From: Rhizobium sp. CF080
GTDB taxonomy: Bacteria; Pseudomonadota; Alphaproteobacteria; Rhizobiales; Rhizobiaceae
DNA length: 64,000 bases
Reading direction: 5' to 3'
Assembly: GCF_000282095.2 (NCBI RefSeq)
Contig: NZ_AKKC02000009.1
Location: 1-64,000, forward strand
Numbering within the stretch: position 1 is the stretch's first letter; each line of letters opens with the position of its first letter. Below the pieces are notes generated by a model. It made no database searches, had not been told where the DNA came from, and was given only the letters and a program-made list of their open reading frames with translations. The position numbers and the translations under genes are program-made. Below, in pieces: positions 1-8,396 of this stretch.

Positions 1-2
1 CG

Positions 3-1409
3 AAGCCGGTGGAGCCGTGGGAAGGCACCAAGCCTGCGGTTACCTATGGAGAGAATTGCTTCATCCCGGACATGAAGACGGTGGCGGGCGACGAACTCTT
101 CAACCCGCATCGCTACCTGCCGATGAGCGAGAATTGCCAGTATCTCAACATCTGGACGAAGGGCATCAAGGACGGCGCCAAGCGCCCGGTCATGGTCTGG
201 CTGCATGGCGGCGGTTACACCAACGGTTCGGGCATAGAACTGACCTCCTATGACGGAGAGAACCTTGCCCGCAAGGGCGATGCCGTCGTCATCACGCTCA
301 ACCATCGCCTGAACGTGCTCGGTTTTCTCGATCTTTCGGCCTATGGCCCGGAATATAAGCAGTCCGGCAATGCCAGCATGGCGGATCTCGTGGCAGCGCT
401 GCAATGGGTGAAGGACAATGCCGAAGCTTTCGGCGGCGACCCGAACAATGTTACGATCTTCGGCCAGTCCGGCGGCGGCAGCAAGGTGCGTACCCTGATG
501 GGCCTACCGGCAGCCAAGGGCCTGTTCCACAAGGCGATCGTCCAGAGCGGTGCCACCACCAGCCCGGTCACGTCGCAGAAATCGGCGCAGCGCGTCGCCG
601 AGTTGACGCTCAAGAACCTCGGGCTCGATGGCTCCAAGGTGGGTGACCTGAAGACGGTGCCTTATCCGAAGCTCCTGGAAGCCGCCACCAAGGCGCTCGA
701 TGAGGCCAAGAAGGAAGGCGATCCGAACCCGCGCTGGGCGCCGGTCGTTGATGCAGCCTATCTGCCGCGTGATCCGGTCGGCGACGCCTGGGTGGATCAG
801 GCCCGCGACATCCCGCTTCTGATCGGCACGGTGCTCAACGAAAGCGAAACGATTATCCGCAACAACCCGGCTGTTCTTTATGCGGACAACAAGAACAAGT
901 GGACGGACGAGCGGGCACAGGCAAAGCTCAAGGAACGTTTCGGCGACAAGGCGAATGCGGTCGGCAAGGCCTTCCTCGAAGCCTATCCGAACAAGAAGCT
1001 CTCCGACGCTTTCTTCGTCGATCTGAGCGGCCGCCCGGGCACGCTGAAGAATACCCAGCTCAAGGCAAAGCAGGGCGGGGCGCCGGTCTATAGCTATGTC
1101 TTCTCGTGGGAATCACCGGCCATGGGCGGCATCGGCATGTCGTGGCATTGCTCGGAAATCTCGCATGTCTTCGCCAATGCGGCACTTGTCGCTACGGCCA
1201 CCGGCGGCGGGGCGGATGCGGTCGCCATGTCGGAGAAGATGAGCCAGGCCTGGGTCAATTTCGCTCGCAGCGGCAATCCGAGCCACAAGGGCCTTCCCGA
1301 ATGGCCGGCCTATACGGTGGAAAAGGGCGCGACGATGATCTTCGACAACAACAGCGAGGTCCGCTTCAACCACGACCTGCCGCTGCTGAAGGCCGCCGGC
1401 GTGATGTAG
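3..1409 (+). CDS. Type-B carboxylesterase/lipase family protein (5' end outside window)
   Basis: Alpha/beta-hydrolase of the carboxylesterase type-B family, which hydrolyses carboxylic esters. The open frame runs in from the left edge, so the N-terminal part is missing; a GTG at position 9 falls inside the conserved domain and is not a credible start. Visible family features are the oxyanion-hole region WLHGGGYTNGSG, the nucleophile elbow GQSGGG (462-479), an acidic residue in NESE near 840 and the catalytic-histidine region WHCSEISH near 1140-1165. The protein ends at TAG 1407-1409. Substrate cannot be told. The next gene, a ceramidase-like hydrolase, lies 170 bases downstream on the same strand. 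Confidence 0.9.
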   Translation, partial: KPVEPWEGTKPAVTYGENCFIPDMKTVAGDELFNPHRYLPMSENCQYLNIWTKGIKDGAKRPVMVWLHGGGYTNGSGIELTSYDGENLARKGDAVVITLNHRLNVLGFLDLSAYGPEYKQSGNASMADLVAALQWVKDNAEAFGGDPNNVTIFGQSGGGSKVRTLMGLPAAKGLFHKAIVQSGATTSPVTSQKSAQRVAELTLKNLGLDGSKVGDLKTVPYPKLLEAATKALDEAKKEGDPNPRWAPVVDAAYLPRDPVGDAWVDQARDIPLLIGTVLNESETIIRNNPAVLYADNKNKWTDERAQAKLKERFGDKANAVGKAFLEAYPNKKLSDAFFVDLSGRPGTLKNTQLKAKQGGAPVYSYVFSWESPAMGGIGMSWHCSEISHVFANAALVATATGGGADAVAMSEKMSQAWVNFARSGNPSHKGLPEWPAYTVEKGATMIFDNNSEVRFNHDLPLLKAAGVM

Positions 1410-1579
1410 TCGGCAGCCGGGCTGTCACCAGCACATAACGAGCTACGGGCGCGGCAGACAAGATCGCCTGCCACGCCCAAGGGCCGGCCACGGGGAGGCG
1501 GTTATGCCGGCTCTCCATTATTTGGCTCGTCCCGGCTTGGGAGCGAGCCGATCGGCCGGATTTTTTCAGGAGGAATATT

Positions 1580-2989
1580 GTGGAGAACAAAATGAAGAAA
1601 GCAGCCACCGTACTGGCAATCGCCGCCTGCGCCGTCACGATGACGATGATGCCGGCCGGCGCACAGGAGAAGGCCGGGACACTGCGCGTCGGCACGGCGC
1701 GCATCGACATCACCCCGCCGGCAAATGCCGCCTATCCGGCGATGAACGAATACGAACACGAGAAGCTCTATCTGCGGGCGATCGTTGTCGACAACGGTAC
1801 GACGAAGGCGGCATTCCTCGGCGCCGATCTCGGCGGCATCAACGAGAATGTCTGGGCTGACGCCAGCAAGCGCATCGCCGAGAAACTCGGCGCGCCGGCG
1901 GAGAACATCATCCTGTCGTCCACCCACACCCACAGTGACTGGCCGGCCAACGCCACGACGGCGCCGGGCCAGCCACGCTACGGCAGCGATTTCGTGGCGA
2001 ATGTGGCGCTCGATGCGGTGACAAAGGCGATGGCCGGGCTGCAGCCCGCGCTCGTCGGTTATTCCACCGGCGAGTCCTATCTCAACGTCAACCGCGACGT
2101 GGTCGACGACGAGACGCATCTGTGGACGCAGGCCGCCAATTTCAAAGCCTTCTCCGACAAGACCGTCGGCGTGCTGTCCTTCGTCAAGCCGACCGGCGAG
2201 CCGATCGCGGCCTATGTCAATTACGCCATGCACCCGGTCAACGGCTACCTGTCCGGCTTCGTCAGCGGCGATTTCGCGGCCGCGACCAGCCGTTATGTCG
2301 AGCAGAACCTCAGCGATGACATGGTGACGATCTTCACGCAGGGCGCATCCGGCGACCAGAATCCGCGTTGGCTGCGCACCGGCACGAACACGCTTGCCTC
2401 CAAGACCGGCGTCAAGATCAGCGGCTACGAGATGACCCGCGAAAAGATCGAGGCGCCGCTCCGCAACAAGCAGGTGGCGGACGGGCCGCTCGATCCCAAG
2501 GTAGCCCGCCAGCTCGGCGAATACATGCAGGCGCTCGGCGTCATCCTCGGCGAAGAGGTGATCCGGGTCATGTCGCATACGGACGGCCGGCTGAAATCGC
2601 CGGAGATCTGGGGCGCGCAGAGCACGTTGACATGCCCGGGCCGGACGCGGCTCGACAATGCCCGCGAAGGCGTGGCCGGCCAGTACAAGGACGGCGACAA
2701 TGTCGATATCCGGCTCGGCGTCGTCGGCATCGGCGATATCGCACTCACGACGGTCAATGCCGAGATCTACAGCCGCATCGGCCAGCGCACCAAGGAGGCA
2801 TCGCCGCTTTCCAAGACGATGCTGGTGACGCTTGCCAACGGTCGCGCCAATTCCGGTTACATTCCCGACGACGAGTCCTTCCAGCACCAGACATTCCAGG
2901 TGCTTGGCTCGAAGCTCAAGCCGGGCTGCGCCGAAGACGGGATCGCCAGCGGGATTGCTGCCTTGGTGAGCGGCCACCTCACCCAATGA
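1580..2989 (+). CDS. Neutral/alkaline ceramidase-family secreted hydrolase
   Basis: Resembles the N-terminal catalytic domain of neutral/alkaline non-lysosomal ceramidases, zinc amidases that cleave the N-acyl bond of ceramides. The start is GTG 1580, because AGGAGG at 1568-1573 sits 6 bases upstream; the in-frame ATG at 1592 would be 18 bases away. Residues 1-28 form a signal peptide ending AGA|Q, so the product is exported. Family features are VGTARIDITPP at the mature N-terminus, the metal-ligand-like STHTHS, and AMHPVNG followed by GASGDQNP. At 469 residues it lacks the C-terminal domain of full-length ceramidases. Many bacterial proteins of this type have no proven substrate, so the exact activity is uncertain. 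Confidence 0.8.
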   Translation: MENKMKKAATVLAIAACAVTMTMMPAGAQEKAGTLRVGTARIDITPPANAAYPAMNEYEHEKLYLRAIVVDNGTTKAAFLGADLGGINENVWADASKRIAEKLGAPAENIILSSTHTHSDWPANATTAPGQPRYGSDFVANVALDAVTKAMAGLQPALVGYSTGESYLNVNRDVVDDETHLWTQAANFKAFSDKTVGVLSFVKPTGEPIAAYVNYAMHPVNGYLSGFVSGDFAAATSRYVEQNLSDDMVTIFTQGASGDQNPRWLRTGTNTLASKTGVKISGYEMTREKIEAPLRNKQVADGPLDPKVARQLGEYMQALGVILGEEVIRVMSHTDGRLKSPEIWGAQSTLTCPGRTRLDNAREGVAGQYKDGDNVDIRLGVVGIGDIALTTVNAEIYSRIGQRTKEASPLSKTMLVTLANGRANSGYIPDDESFQHQTFQVLGSKLKPGCAEDGIASGIAALVSGHLTQ

Positions 2990-3062
2990 GGTGACGCGGG
3001 GCCGAGGCCACCCCGAAGGAGGCCGGTCTGGCGAGACCGGTCTGCGATACTGTGCCATCTGG

Positions 3063-3096
3063 GGCGCCATCCGGACGATCAGTACCGGATGGCGCC
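3063..3096 (+). terminator. Hairpin downstream of the ceramidase-like gene
   Basis: A perfect 12-bp stem (GGCGCCATCCGG with CCGGATGGCGCC) encloses a 10-base loop and is followed by AATTG. It lies 74 bases after the stop codon. There is no strong T-tract, so it is a likely but imperfect transcription terminator. Confidence 0.55.
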
Positions 3097-3107
3097 AATT
3101 GCATGAT

Positions 3108-3121
3108 CTAAAACGTTTCAG
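3108..3121. promoter_or_regulatory. LacI-family-type operator upstream of the beta-glucosidase
   Basis: CTAAAACGTTTCAG is a near-perfect palindrome around a central CG, with one mismatched pair, in the form typical of LacI/GalR-family operators. It overlaps a second inverted repeat, TTTCAGA (3116-3122) with TCTGAAA (3130-3136). It lies about 100 bases before the beta-glucosidase start and no regulator gene is adjacent, which suggests control of the glycosidase by a distant sugar-responsive repressor. Confidence 0.5.
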
Positions 3122-3219
3122 AATTATCATCTGAAATCTGTACAATCGGGCTTGGCTTGGTTAAACCGCCGCCGAACACGGTCTGGCAGACCACCCGCAA
3201 CCAGCTATGGCGGCATCCA

Positions 3220-4593
3220 ATGATCGATCCCAAGACATTTGCGAAGCGTTTCCCCGGCGATTTCCTGTTCGGGGTCGCGACGGCGTCCTACCAGATCGAA
3301 GGCTCGACCAAGGCGGACGGCCGCAAATCCTCGATCTGGGATGCGTTTTCCAACATGCCGGGCCGGGTCCATAACCGAGACAATGGCGATATCGCCTGCG
3401 ATCACTACAATCGCTGGGAGCAGGATCTCGATCTCATCCAGGAAATGGGCGTCGAAGCCTATCGGTTCTCGATCGCCTGGCCGCGGATCATTCCGGAGGG
3501 TACGGGCCGGATCAACGAGAAGGGGCTGGATTTCTACGACCGGCTGATCGACGGCTGCAAGGCCCGCGGCATCAAGACCTATGCGACGCTCTATCACTGG
3601 GACCTGCCGCTGGCGCTGATGGGCGAGGGCGGCTGGACGGCGCGTTCGACGGCCTATGCCTTCCAGCGTTATGCCAAGGTGGTGATGGCGCGGCTCGGCG
3701 ACCGGCTCGATGCGGTGGCGACCTTCAACGAACCCTGGTGCATCGTCTGGCTCTCCCACCTCTACGGCATCCACGCACCGGGCGAAAAGAACATGCAGGC
3801 GGCGCTTGCCGCCATGCACCATGTCAATCTCGCTCATGGCCTCGGCGTCGAGGCGATCCGGCATGTGACGCCGAACGTGCCGGTCGGCACCGTCATCAAC
3901 GCTGCGTCGATCATCGCCGGCTCCGACAGCCCGGCCGATATCGCCGCCGCCGAGCGCGCCCACCAGTTCCACAACGGCGCCTTCTTCGATCCTGTCTTCA
4001 AGGGTGAATATCCGAAAGCGTTCCTGGAAGCGCTCGGCGACCGCATGCCGGTCGTCGAAGAGGGCGATCTCAAGATCATCAGCCAGAAGCTCGACTGGTG
4101 GGGTCTCAACTATTACAAGCCCGACCGCGTCCATGATGATGCGACGCGCACCGGCGATTTCCCGTGGACGGTGGAGGCGAAGCCCGCCAGCGACGTCAAG
4201 ACAGATATCGGCTGGGAGGTCTATTCGCCGGGCCTGAAGCTGCTGGTCGAGGATCTCTACCGCCGCTACGACCTGCCGGATTGCTACATCACCGAGAACG
4301 GCGCCTGCTACAACATGGAACCGGAAAACGGTGAGGTGGATGACCAGCCGCGTCTGGATTATTATGTCGAGCACCTTTCCGTCGTCGCCGACCTGATCAA
4401 GGACGGCTACCCGATGAAGGGTTATTTCGCCTGGAGCCTGATGGACAATTTCGAATGGGCGGAGGGCTACCGCATGCGGTTCGGTCTCGTGCATGTGAAT
4501 TACGAGACCCAGGAACGGACGATCAAGAAAAGCGGCAAATGGTATCGCGAGTTCGCCTCGTTGTTCCCGAAAGGCAACCATAAATCGGCGTAA
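3220..4593 (+). CDS. GH1 family beta-glucosidase
   Basis: Family 1 retaining glycoside hydrolase, about 457 residues, which is normal for the family. It would hydrolyse beta-glucosides in the cytoplasm, since no signal peptide is seen. The N-terminus RFPGDFLFGVATASYQIEG, the acid/base motif TFNEPW (Glu about residue 171) and the nucleophile motif YITENG (Glu about residue 359) are all intact. ATG 3220 gives the usual family N-terminus; the frame stays open up to a TTG at 3157 but the extra residues have no family match. The LacI-type palindrome at 3108 is a candidate operator. The EAL gene follows directly. Confidence 0.93.
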   Translation: MIDPKTFAKRFPGDFLFGVATASYQIEGSTKADGRKSSIWDAFSNMPGRVHNRDNGDIACDHYNRWEQDLDLIQEMGVEAYRFSIAWPRIIPEGTGRINEKGLDFYDRLIDGCKARGIKTYATLYHWDLPLALMGEGGWTARSTAYAFQRYAKVVMARLGDRLDAVATFNEPWCIVWLSHLYGIHAPGEKNMQAALAAMHHVNLAHGLGVEAIRHVTPNVPVGTVINAASIIAGSDSPADIAAAERAHQFHNGAFFDPVFKGEYPKAFLEALGDRMPVVEEGDLKIISQKLDWWGLNYYKPDRVHDDATRTGDFPWTVEAKPASDVKTDIGWEVYSPGLKLLVEDLYRRYDLPDCYITENGACYNMEPENGEVDDQPRLDYYVEHLSVVADLIKDGYPMKGYFAWSLMDNFEWAEGYRMRFGLVHVNYETQERTIKKSGKWYREFASLFPKGNHKSA

Positions 4594-4659
4594 ATGCGAA
4601 GATCCTTTTTTAAGGGATGCTGTGATACCCATCGCCTCCTGATTGCTGGAGATAGTGCG

Positions 4660-5409
4660 ATGGCTGGTTGTGTGGGATGCCGCGATGGCGAGGGTTTCGA
4701 AATCCCATTTTCGATGGCTTTCCAGCCGATCGTCGATCTGCGAACCGGTACGGTCTTCGCGCAGGAGGCCCTGGTTCGCGGGCTCGGTGGAGAGGGCGCC
4801 ATGTCGGTCCTGTCGCAGGTAACAGAGCATAACCGATATGCGTTCGACCAGCAGTGCCGCGTCAAAGCCATTCAGCTTGCGGCGCGCCTGGGCGCTGATT
4901 GTCCGGATACCAAGCTTTCCATCAATTTCATGCCGAACGCCGTCTACGAGCCGCGGGCCTGTATCCGGTTGACGCTTGCGACGGCCATGCAGGTAGGTTT
5001 CCCACTGGACCGCATCATCTTCGAATTCACCGAGGGCGAGCAGGTGGATGTGAAACATCTCCTGAATATTCTGCGCACCTACAAGGACATGGGCTTCAAG
5101 ACGGCGATCGACGATTTCGGCGCCGGTTATTCAGGGCTCAACCTGCTTTCGCAATTCCAGCCGGATATCGTCAAATTCGATATGGAGCTGATCCGCGGCA
5201 TCGATACCGACCCGGCCAAGCGCGTCGTCGTCAAACACAGCCTGGCGATGCTTGACGAATTCGGCGTCGTTGCCCTTTGCGAAGGCGTGGAAACGCACGA
5301 GGAACTCAAGGTCCTGCAGGATCTCGGCGTATCGCTGGTGCAGGGCTACATTTTCAGCCGGCCGACCTTCGAGAGCTTTGCAAGTCCGGAGATGAAACTG
5401 GCTTCGTGA
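4660..5409 (+). CDS. Stand-alone EAL-domain cyclic-di-GMP phosphodiesterase
   Basis: A 249-residue protein that is almost entirely an EAL domain, predicted to hydrolyse cyclic-di-GMP to pGpG in the cytoplasm. It keeps EALVRG, NFMPN, EFTEGE, DDFGAGYSG, KFD and EGVET, so it should be active. ATG 4660 is preferred because GGAG (4648-4651) sits 8 bases upstream; the in-frame ATG 4594 abuts the stop of the beta-glucosidase gene and adds 22 residues with no family match. A Cys-x2-Cys near the N-terminus (CVGC) could bind metal or respond to redox, which is inference. No sensor or GGDEF domain is attached. Confidence 0.88.
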   Translation: MAGCVGCRDGEGFEIPFSMAFQPIVDLRTGTVFAQEALVRGLGGEGAMSVLSQVTEHNRYAFDQQCRVKAIQLAARLGADCPDTKLSINFMPNAVYEPRACIRLTLATAMQVGFPLDRIIFEFTEGEQVDVKHLLNILRTYKDMGFKTAIDDFGAGYSGLNLLSQFQPDIVKFDMELIRGIDTDPAKRVVVKHSLAMLDEFGVVALCEGVETHEELKVLQDLGVSLVQGYIFSRPTFESFASPEMKLAS

Positions 5410-5649
5410 CGCGGATTGCCGCCTAATCCGTCCGAATATTTTCCATCCCCCGCAATATCTGGAAATTCGTTTCTCGGCCCGGCGACGCTGCGGTGCAATA
5501 AGAGCACTGGATTGTCGGCCGAGTGGCGGCTGCGTGTGGACGAGACATGGGTAGACTACTATATCGACGCGTGAGCCGAATGTGTGATTGACCAGCGGGA
5601 TGTTCCCTTGTGTCACCATTGCGCCGGCCGGTCCGTAAAAGAGTTTCCG

Positions 5650-6777
5650 ATGTCTATAAAAGTTCAAACCCTGCCCGAGGCGCAGCACGGCGCCGTGTCG
5701 ATACCGCCTGAACAACCCCTGTCTTCACCAATATCGATGGTCACTTTCGAAGCGGTGACGAAGCGGTTCGGCGGGGCTGACGACAAGAGCCAGTTCACTG
5801 CTCTCGACGGTATCGACCTTTCGGTTGCGCGCGGCGCGATCACCGGCATTATCGGCCGCTCGGGCGCCGGCAAGTCGACGCTGATCCGGCTCGTCAACGG
5901 GCTGGAAAAGGCGACCTCCGGCCGCGTCGTCGTCGATGGCGTCGAGGTGGGCGATCTTTCAGAGACGGGGCTTCGGGACCTGCGCCGCCATGTCGGCATG
6001 ATCTTCCAGCACTTCAATCTGCTTTCGTCGCGCACCGCCTTCGACAATGTCGCCCTGCCGCTCGAGATCGCCGGCCTTTCCGCCAAGGCGATCCGCGACA
6101 AGGTCGCGCCGCTGATCGATCTGGTCGGTCTTGGCGACAAGTCGGACCGTTACCCGGCCGAACTCTCCGGCGGCCAGAAGCAGCGCATCGGCATCGCCCG
6201 GGCGCTTGCCACCTCGCCGAAACTGCTGCTCTCCGACGAGGCGACCTCGGCGCTGGACCCGGAAACCACGCAGTCGATCCTGGCGCTTCTGAAGCGCATC
6301 AATGCCGAACTCGGCCTAACGGTGCTTCTGATCACCCACGAGATGGAGGTGGTGAAGACCATCGCCTCCGATGTCGCGGTGATCGACCGTGGCAAGATCG
6401 TCGAGGCGGGTCGCACCTTCGACGTCTTCACCGGCGCCAAGCACGAGACGACGCGCTCGCTTCTGTCGGCAGCGCTCGGCACCAATCTGCCGGACTGGAT
6501 CCGCTCGAACCTGAAGCCGCAGCCCTCGGCAGGCGATCGCGTGCTGGTGCGGCTGATCTTCTTCGGCTCGACGGCCTTCCAGCCACTGACCGCCCGGCTG
6601 GTCACCGAACTCGGCGCCGACGTGAACATCCTCGCCGGCACGATCGAGGAGATCGCCGGCGAACCCTATGGTTCGCTGGTCGTCGCCTACCCGGCCGATC
6701 CCGCTGTCACGGAGCGCGCCGAACGCTTCTATGCCGCAACCGGTCTCACCACGGAGGTGCTCGGTTATGTCGCTTGA
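5650..6777 (+). CDS. metN: Methionine ABC transporter ATP-binding protein MetN
   Basis: ATPase of the MetNIQ D/L-methionine importer, about 375 residues. It has a Walker [11 protein letters not shown]-loop IFQHFNLL, signature LSGGQKQR and Walker [17 protein letters not shown]-terminal NIL domain follows (from about residue 300), the regulatory methionine-binding domain characteristic of MetN. ATG 5650 is chosen although its ribosome-binding site is weak; upstream GTG codons add non-conserved sequence. About 30 residues precede the ABC domain, slightly longer than usual. First gene of metNIQ; no methionine riboswitch was recognised in the 240-base upstream gap. Confidence 0.95.
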   Translation: MSIKVQTLPEAQHGAVSIPPEQPLSSPISMVTFEAVTKRFGGADDKSQFTALDGIDLSVARGAITGIIGRSGAGKSTLIRLVNGLEKATSGRVVVDGVEVGDLSETGLRDLRRHVGMIFQHFNLLSSRTAFDNVALPLEIAGLSAKAIRDKVAPLIDLVGLGDKSDRYPAELSGGQKQRIGIARALATSPKLLLSDEATSALDPETTQSILALLKRINAELGLTVLLITHEMEVVKTIASDVAVIDRGKIVEAGRTFDVFTGAKHETTRSLLSAALGTNLPDWIRSNLKPQPSAGDRVLVRLIFFGSTAFQPLTARLVTELGADVNILAGTIEEIAGEPYGSLVVAYPADPAVTERAERFYAATGLTTEVLGYVA

Positions 6778-7435
6778 TATGCTTTTCGGCCTTCTTTCGA
6801 AGGCGCTGTGGCAGACCCTGCAGATGGTCGCCGCCGCCGGCCTGATCGGTTCGCTGATCGGCCTGCCGATCGGCGTGTTCCTGGCAACCAGCGGCAAGGG
6901 TGAGCTCTTCCCCGCACCGGTCAGCAACCGCATCATCGGCGCGATCGTCAACGCGGCGCGCTCGACGCCCTTCATCATCCTGGTGGTGGCGATCATCCCG
7001 TTCACGCGTCTCGTCACCGGCACCTCGATCGGCACCTATGCCGCGATCGTGCCGCTCACGGTCGCGACCATTCCCTTCGTCGCGCGGCTTGCCGAAGCGG
7101 CGATCCGCGAGGTGGACAAAGGCCTGATCGAGGCCGCCCGCGCCATGGGTGCCACGCCGCTGCAGATCGTCTTCAAGGTGCTGCTGGCAGAAGCCAAACC
7201 CGGCCTCACGCTCGCGCTGACGCTCACCCTCGTCAGCCTGGTCGGCTATTCGGCCATGGTCGGCGCGGTCGGTGGCGGAGGCCTCGGCGATCTCGGCATC
7301 CGCTACGGCTACCAGCGCTTCATGCCGGATGTGATGCTGGCCGTCGTCGTGGTGCTGATCGTGCTCGTCCAGGCGATCCAGAGTGCCGGAGATGCGCTCG
7401 CCCGCCGCTTCGACAAGCGCAACCGCAAGACCTGA
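6767..7435 (+). CDS. metI: Methionine ABC transporter permease MetI
   Basis: Inner-membrane permease of the methionine importer, 222 residues with about five membrane segments and the EAA-loop region [23 protein letters not shown]. The start is ATG 6767, which overlaps the end of metN by 11 bases and has GGAGG 9 bases upstream inside metN; this suggests translational coupling. The pairing with MetN (NIL domain) and MetQ makes the assignment firm. Confidence 0.95.
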   Translation: MSLDMLFGLLSKALWQTLQMVAAAGLIGSLIGLPIGVFLATSGKGELFPAPVSNRIIGAIVNAARSTPFIILVVAIIPFTRLVTGTSIGTYAAIVPLTVATIPFVARLAEAAIREVDKGLIEAARAMGATPLQIVFKVLLAEAKPGLTLALTLTLVSLVGYSAMVGAVGGGGLGDLGIRYGYQRFMPDVMLAVVVVLIVLVQAIQSAGDALARRFDKRNRKT

Positions 7436-7502
7436 CACTTCAATCCCGGAAAACCAGCCTCCCAAGACTGGCGTATATATAATCGAACCCAAGGAGACAC
7501 TT

Positions 7503-8279
7503 ATGAAGAAGCTCATCATCGCGGCGGCACTCGCCGCCTTCGTTGCTGCGCCGGCACTTGCCGAAGACATCAAGATCGGCGTCACGCCCGGCCCGCATGC
7601 GCAGATCATGGAAAAGGTCAAGGAAGTCGCGGCTGCCAAGGGCCTCAACATCCAGATCCTCGAATTCTCCGACTACGTCGTGCCGAACCAGGCGCTGGCC
7701 GACGGCGAACTCAACGCCAATTCCTTCCAGCACCAGCCTTATCTCGACAACCAGGTCAAGGATCGCAAGTTCGATATCGTCAGCGTCGCGCAGACCGTCA
7801 ACTTCCCGATGGGCGTCTATTCCAAGAAGGTGAAGAGCCTCGCCGACCTGAAGCAGGGCGCCACCGTCGCCATCCCGAACGACCCGACCAATGGTGGCCG
7901 CGCGCTGCTCATCCTCGCCGACCAGGGCCTGATCAAGGTCAATGCCGCCAAGGGCCTGAAGATCGGCCCGGCCGACGTGACCGAGAACCCGAAGAAGATC
8001 GAGTTCGCCGAACTCGACGCCGCCCAGCTGCCGCGCTCGCTCGACGATGTCGACGCCTCGGTCATCAACACCAACTACGCATTGGAAGCCGGCCTCAACC
8101 CGAAGACCGATCCGGTCGCCAAGGAAGGTGAAAAGGCCCCTTACATCAACATCATCGTCGTCAAGGCGAAGGACAAGGACGCGGCCTGGGTGAAGACCCT
8201 CGTCGAGGCCTATCACAGCGCTCCGGTGAAGGATTTCGTCAACACCCAGTTCAAGGGCGCCGTCATCGCCGCCTGGTAA
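7503..8279 (+). CDS. metQ: Methionine-binding protein MetQ
   Basis: NlpA-family substrate-binding protein of the methionine importer, 258 residues. A cleavable signal peptide (about 21 residues, ending ALAE) is visible. No lipobox cysteine is present, so the protein is probably soluble in the periplasm rather than a lipoprotein as in E. coli. Family sequence IKIGVTPGPHAQIMEKVK begins the mature protein, followed by ANSFQHQPYLDNQ and the GATVAIPNDPTNGGRAL segment. AAGGAGA precedes ATG 7503 at proper spacing. Last gene of metNIQ, followed by a hairpin terminator. Confidence 0.95.
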   Translation: MKKLIIAAALAAFVAAPALAEDIKIGVTPGPHAQIMEKVKEVAAAKGLNIQILEFSDYVVPNQALADGELNANSFQHQPYLDNQVKDRKFDIVSVAQTVNFPMGVYSKKVKSLADLKQGATVAIPNDPTNGGRALLILADQGLIKVNAAKGLKIGPADVTENPKKIEFAELDAAQLPRSLDDVDASVINTNYALEAGLNPKTDPVAKEGEKAPYINIIVVKAKDKDAAWVKTLVEAYHSAPVKDFVNTQFKGAVIAAW

Positions 8280-8304
8280 TATCGAATTCTCGAAAATTCT
8301 TCGT

Positions 8305-8334
8305 GGGCCGGCCCTCTACTGCGAGGACCGGCCC
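8305..8334 (+). terminator. Terminator after metQ
   Basis: GGGCCGG-C-CCTC pairs with GAGG-A-CCGGCCC around a TACTGC loop, an 11-bp stem with one mismatch. It begins 26 bases after the metQ stop and is followed by ATTTACTTT. Confidence 0.65.
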
Positions 8335-8396
8335 ATTTACTTTAACGCTATCTGAAGGAATACCCGCGAAAGATGTAGGACTTCACGAGGTCTTCG

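Noticed and set aside
1502-3145. A 547-codon open frame on the minus strand
   Set aside because: It is antisense to the ceramidase-like gene, whose signal peptide, ribosome-binding site and motifs are clear. The translation is repetitive and unlike any family.
5410-5649. Possible methionine (SAM) riboswitch before metN
   Set aside because: No SAM-I or SAM-II core could be recognised and no strong paired elements stand out. The gap is left unassigned.
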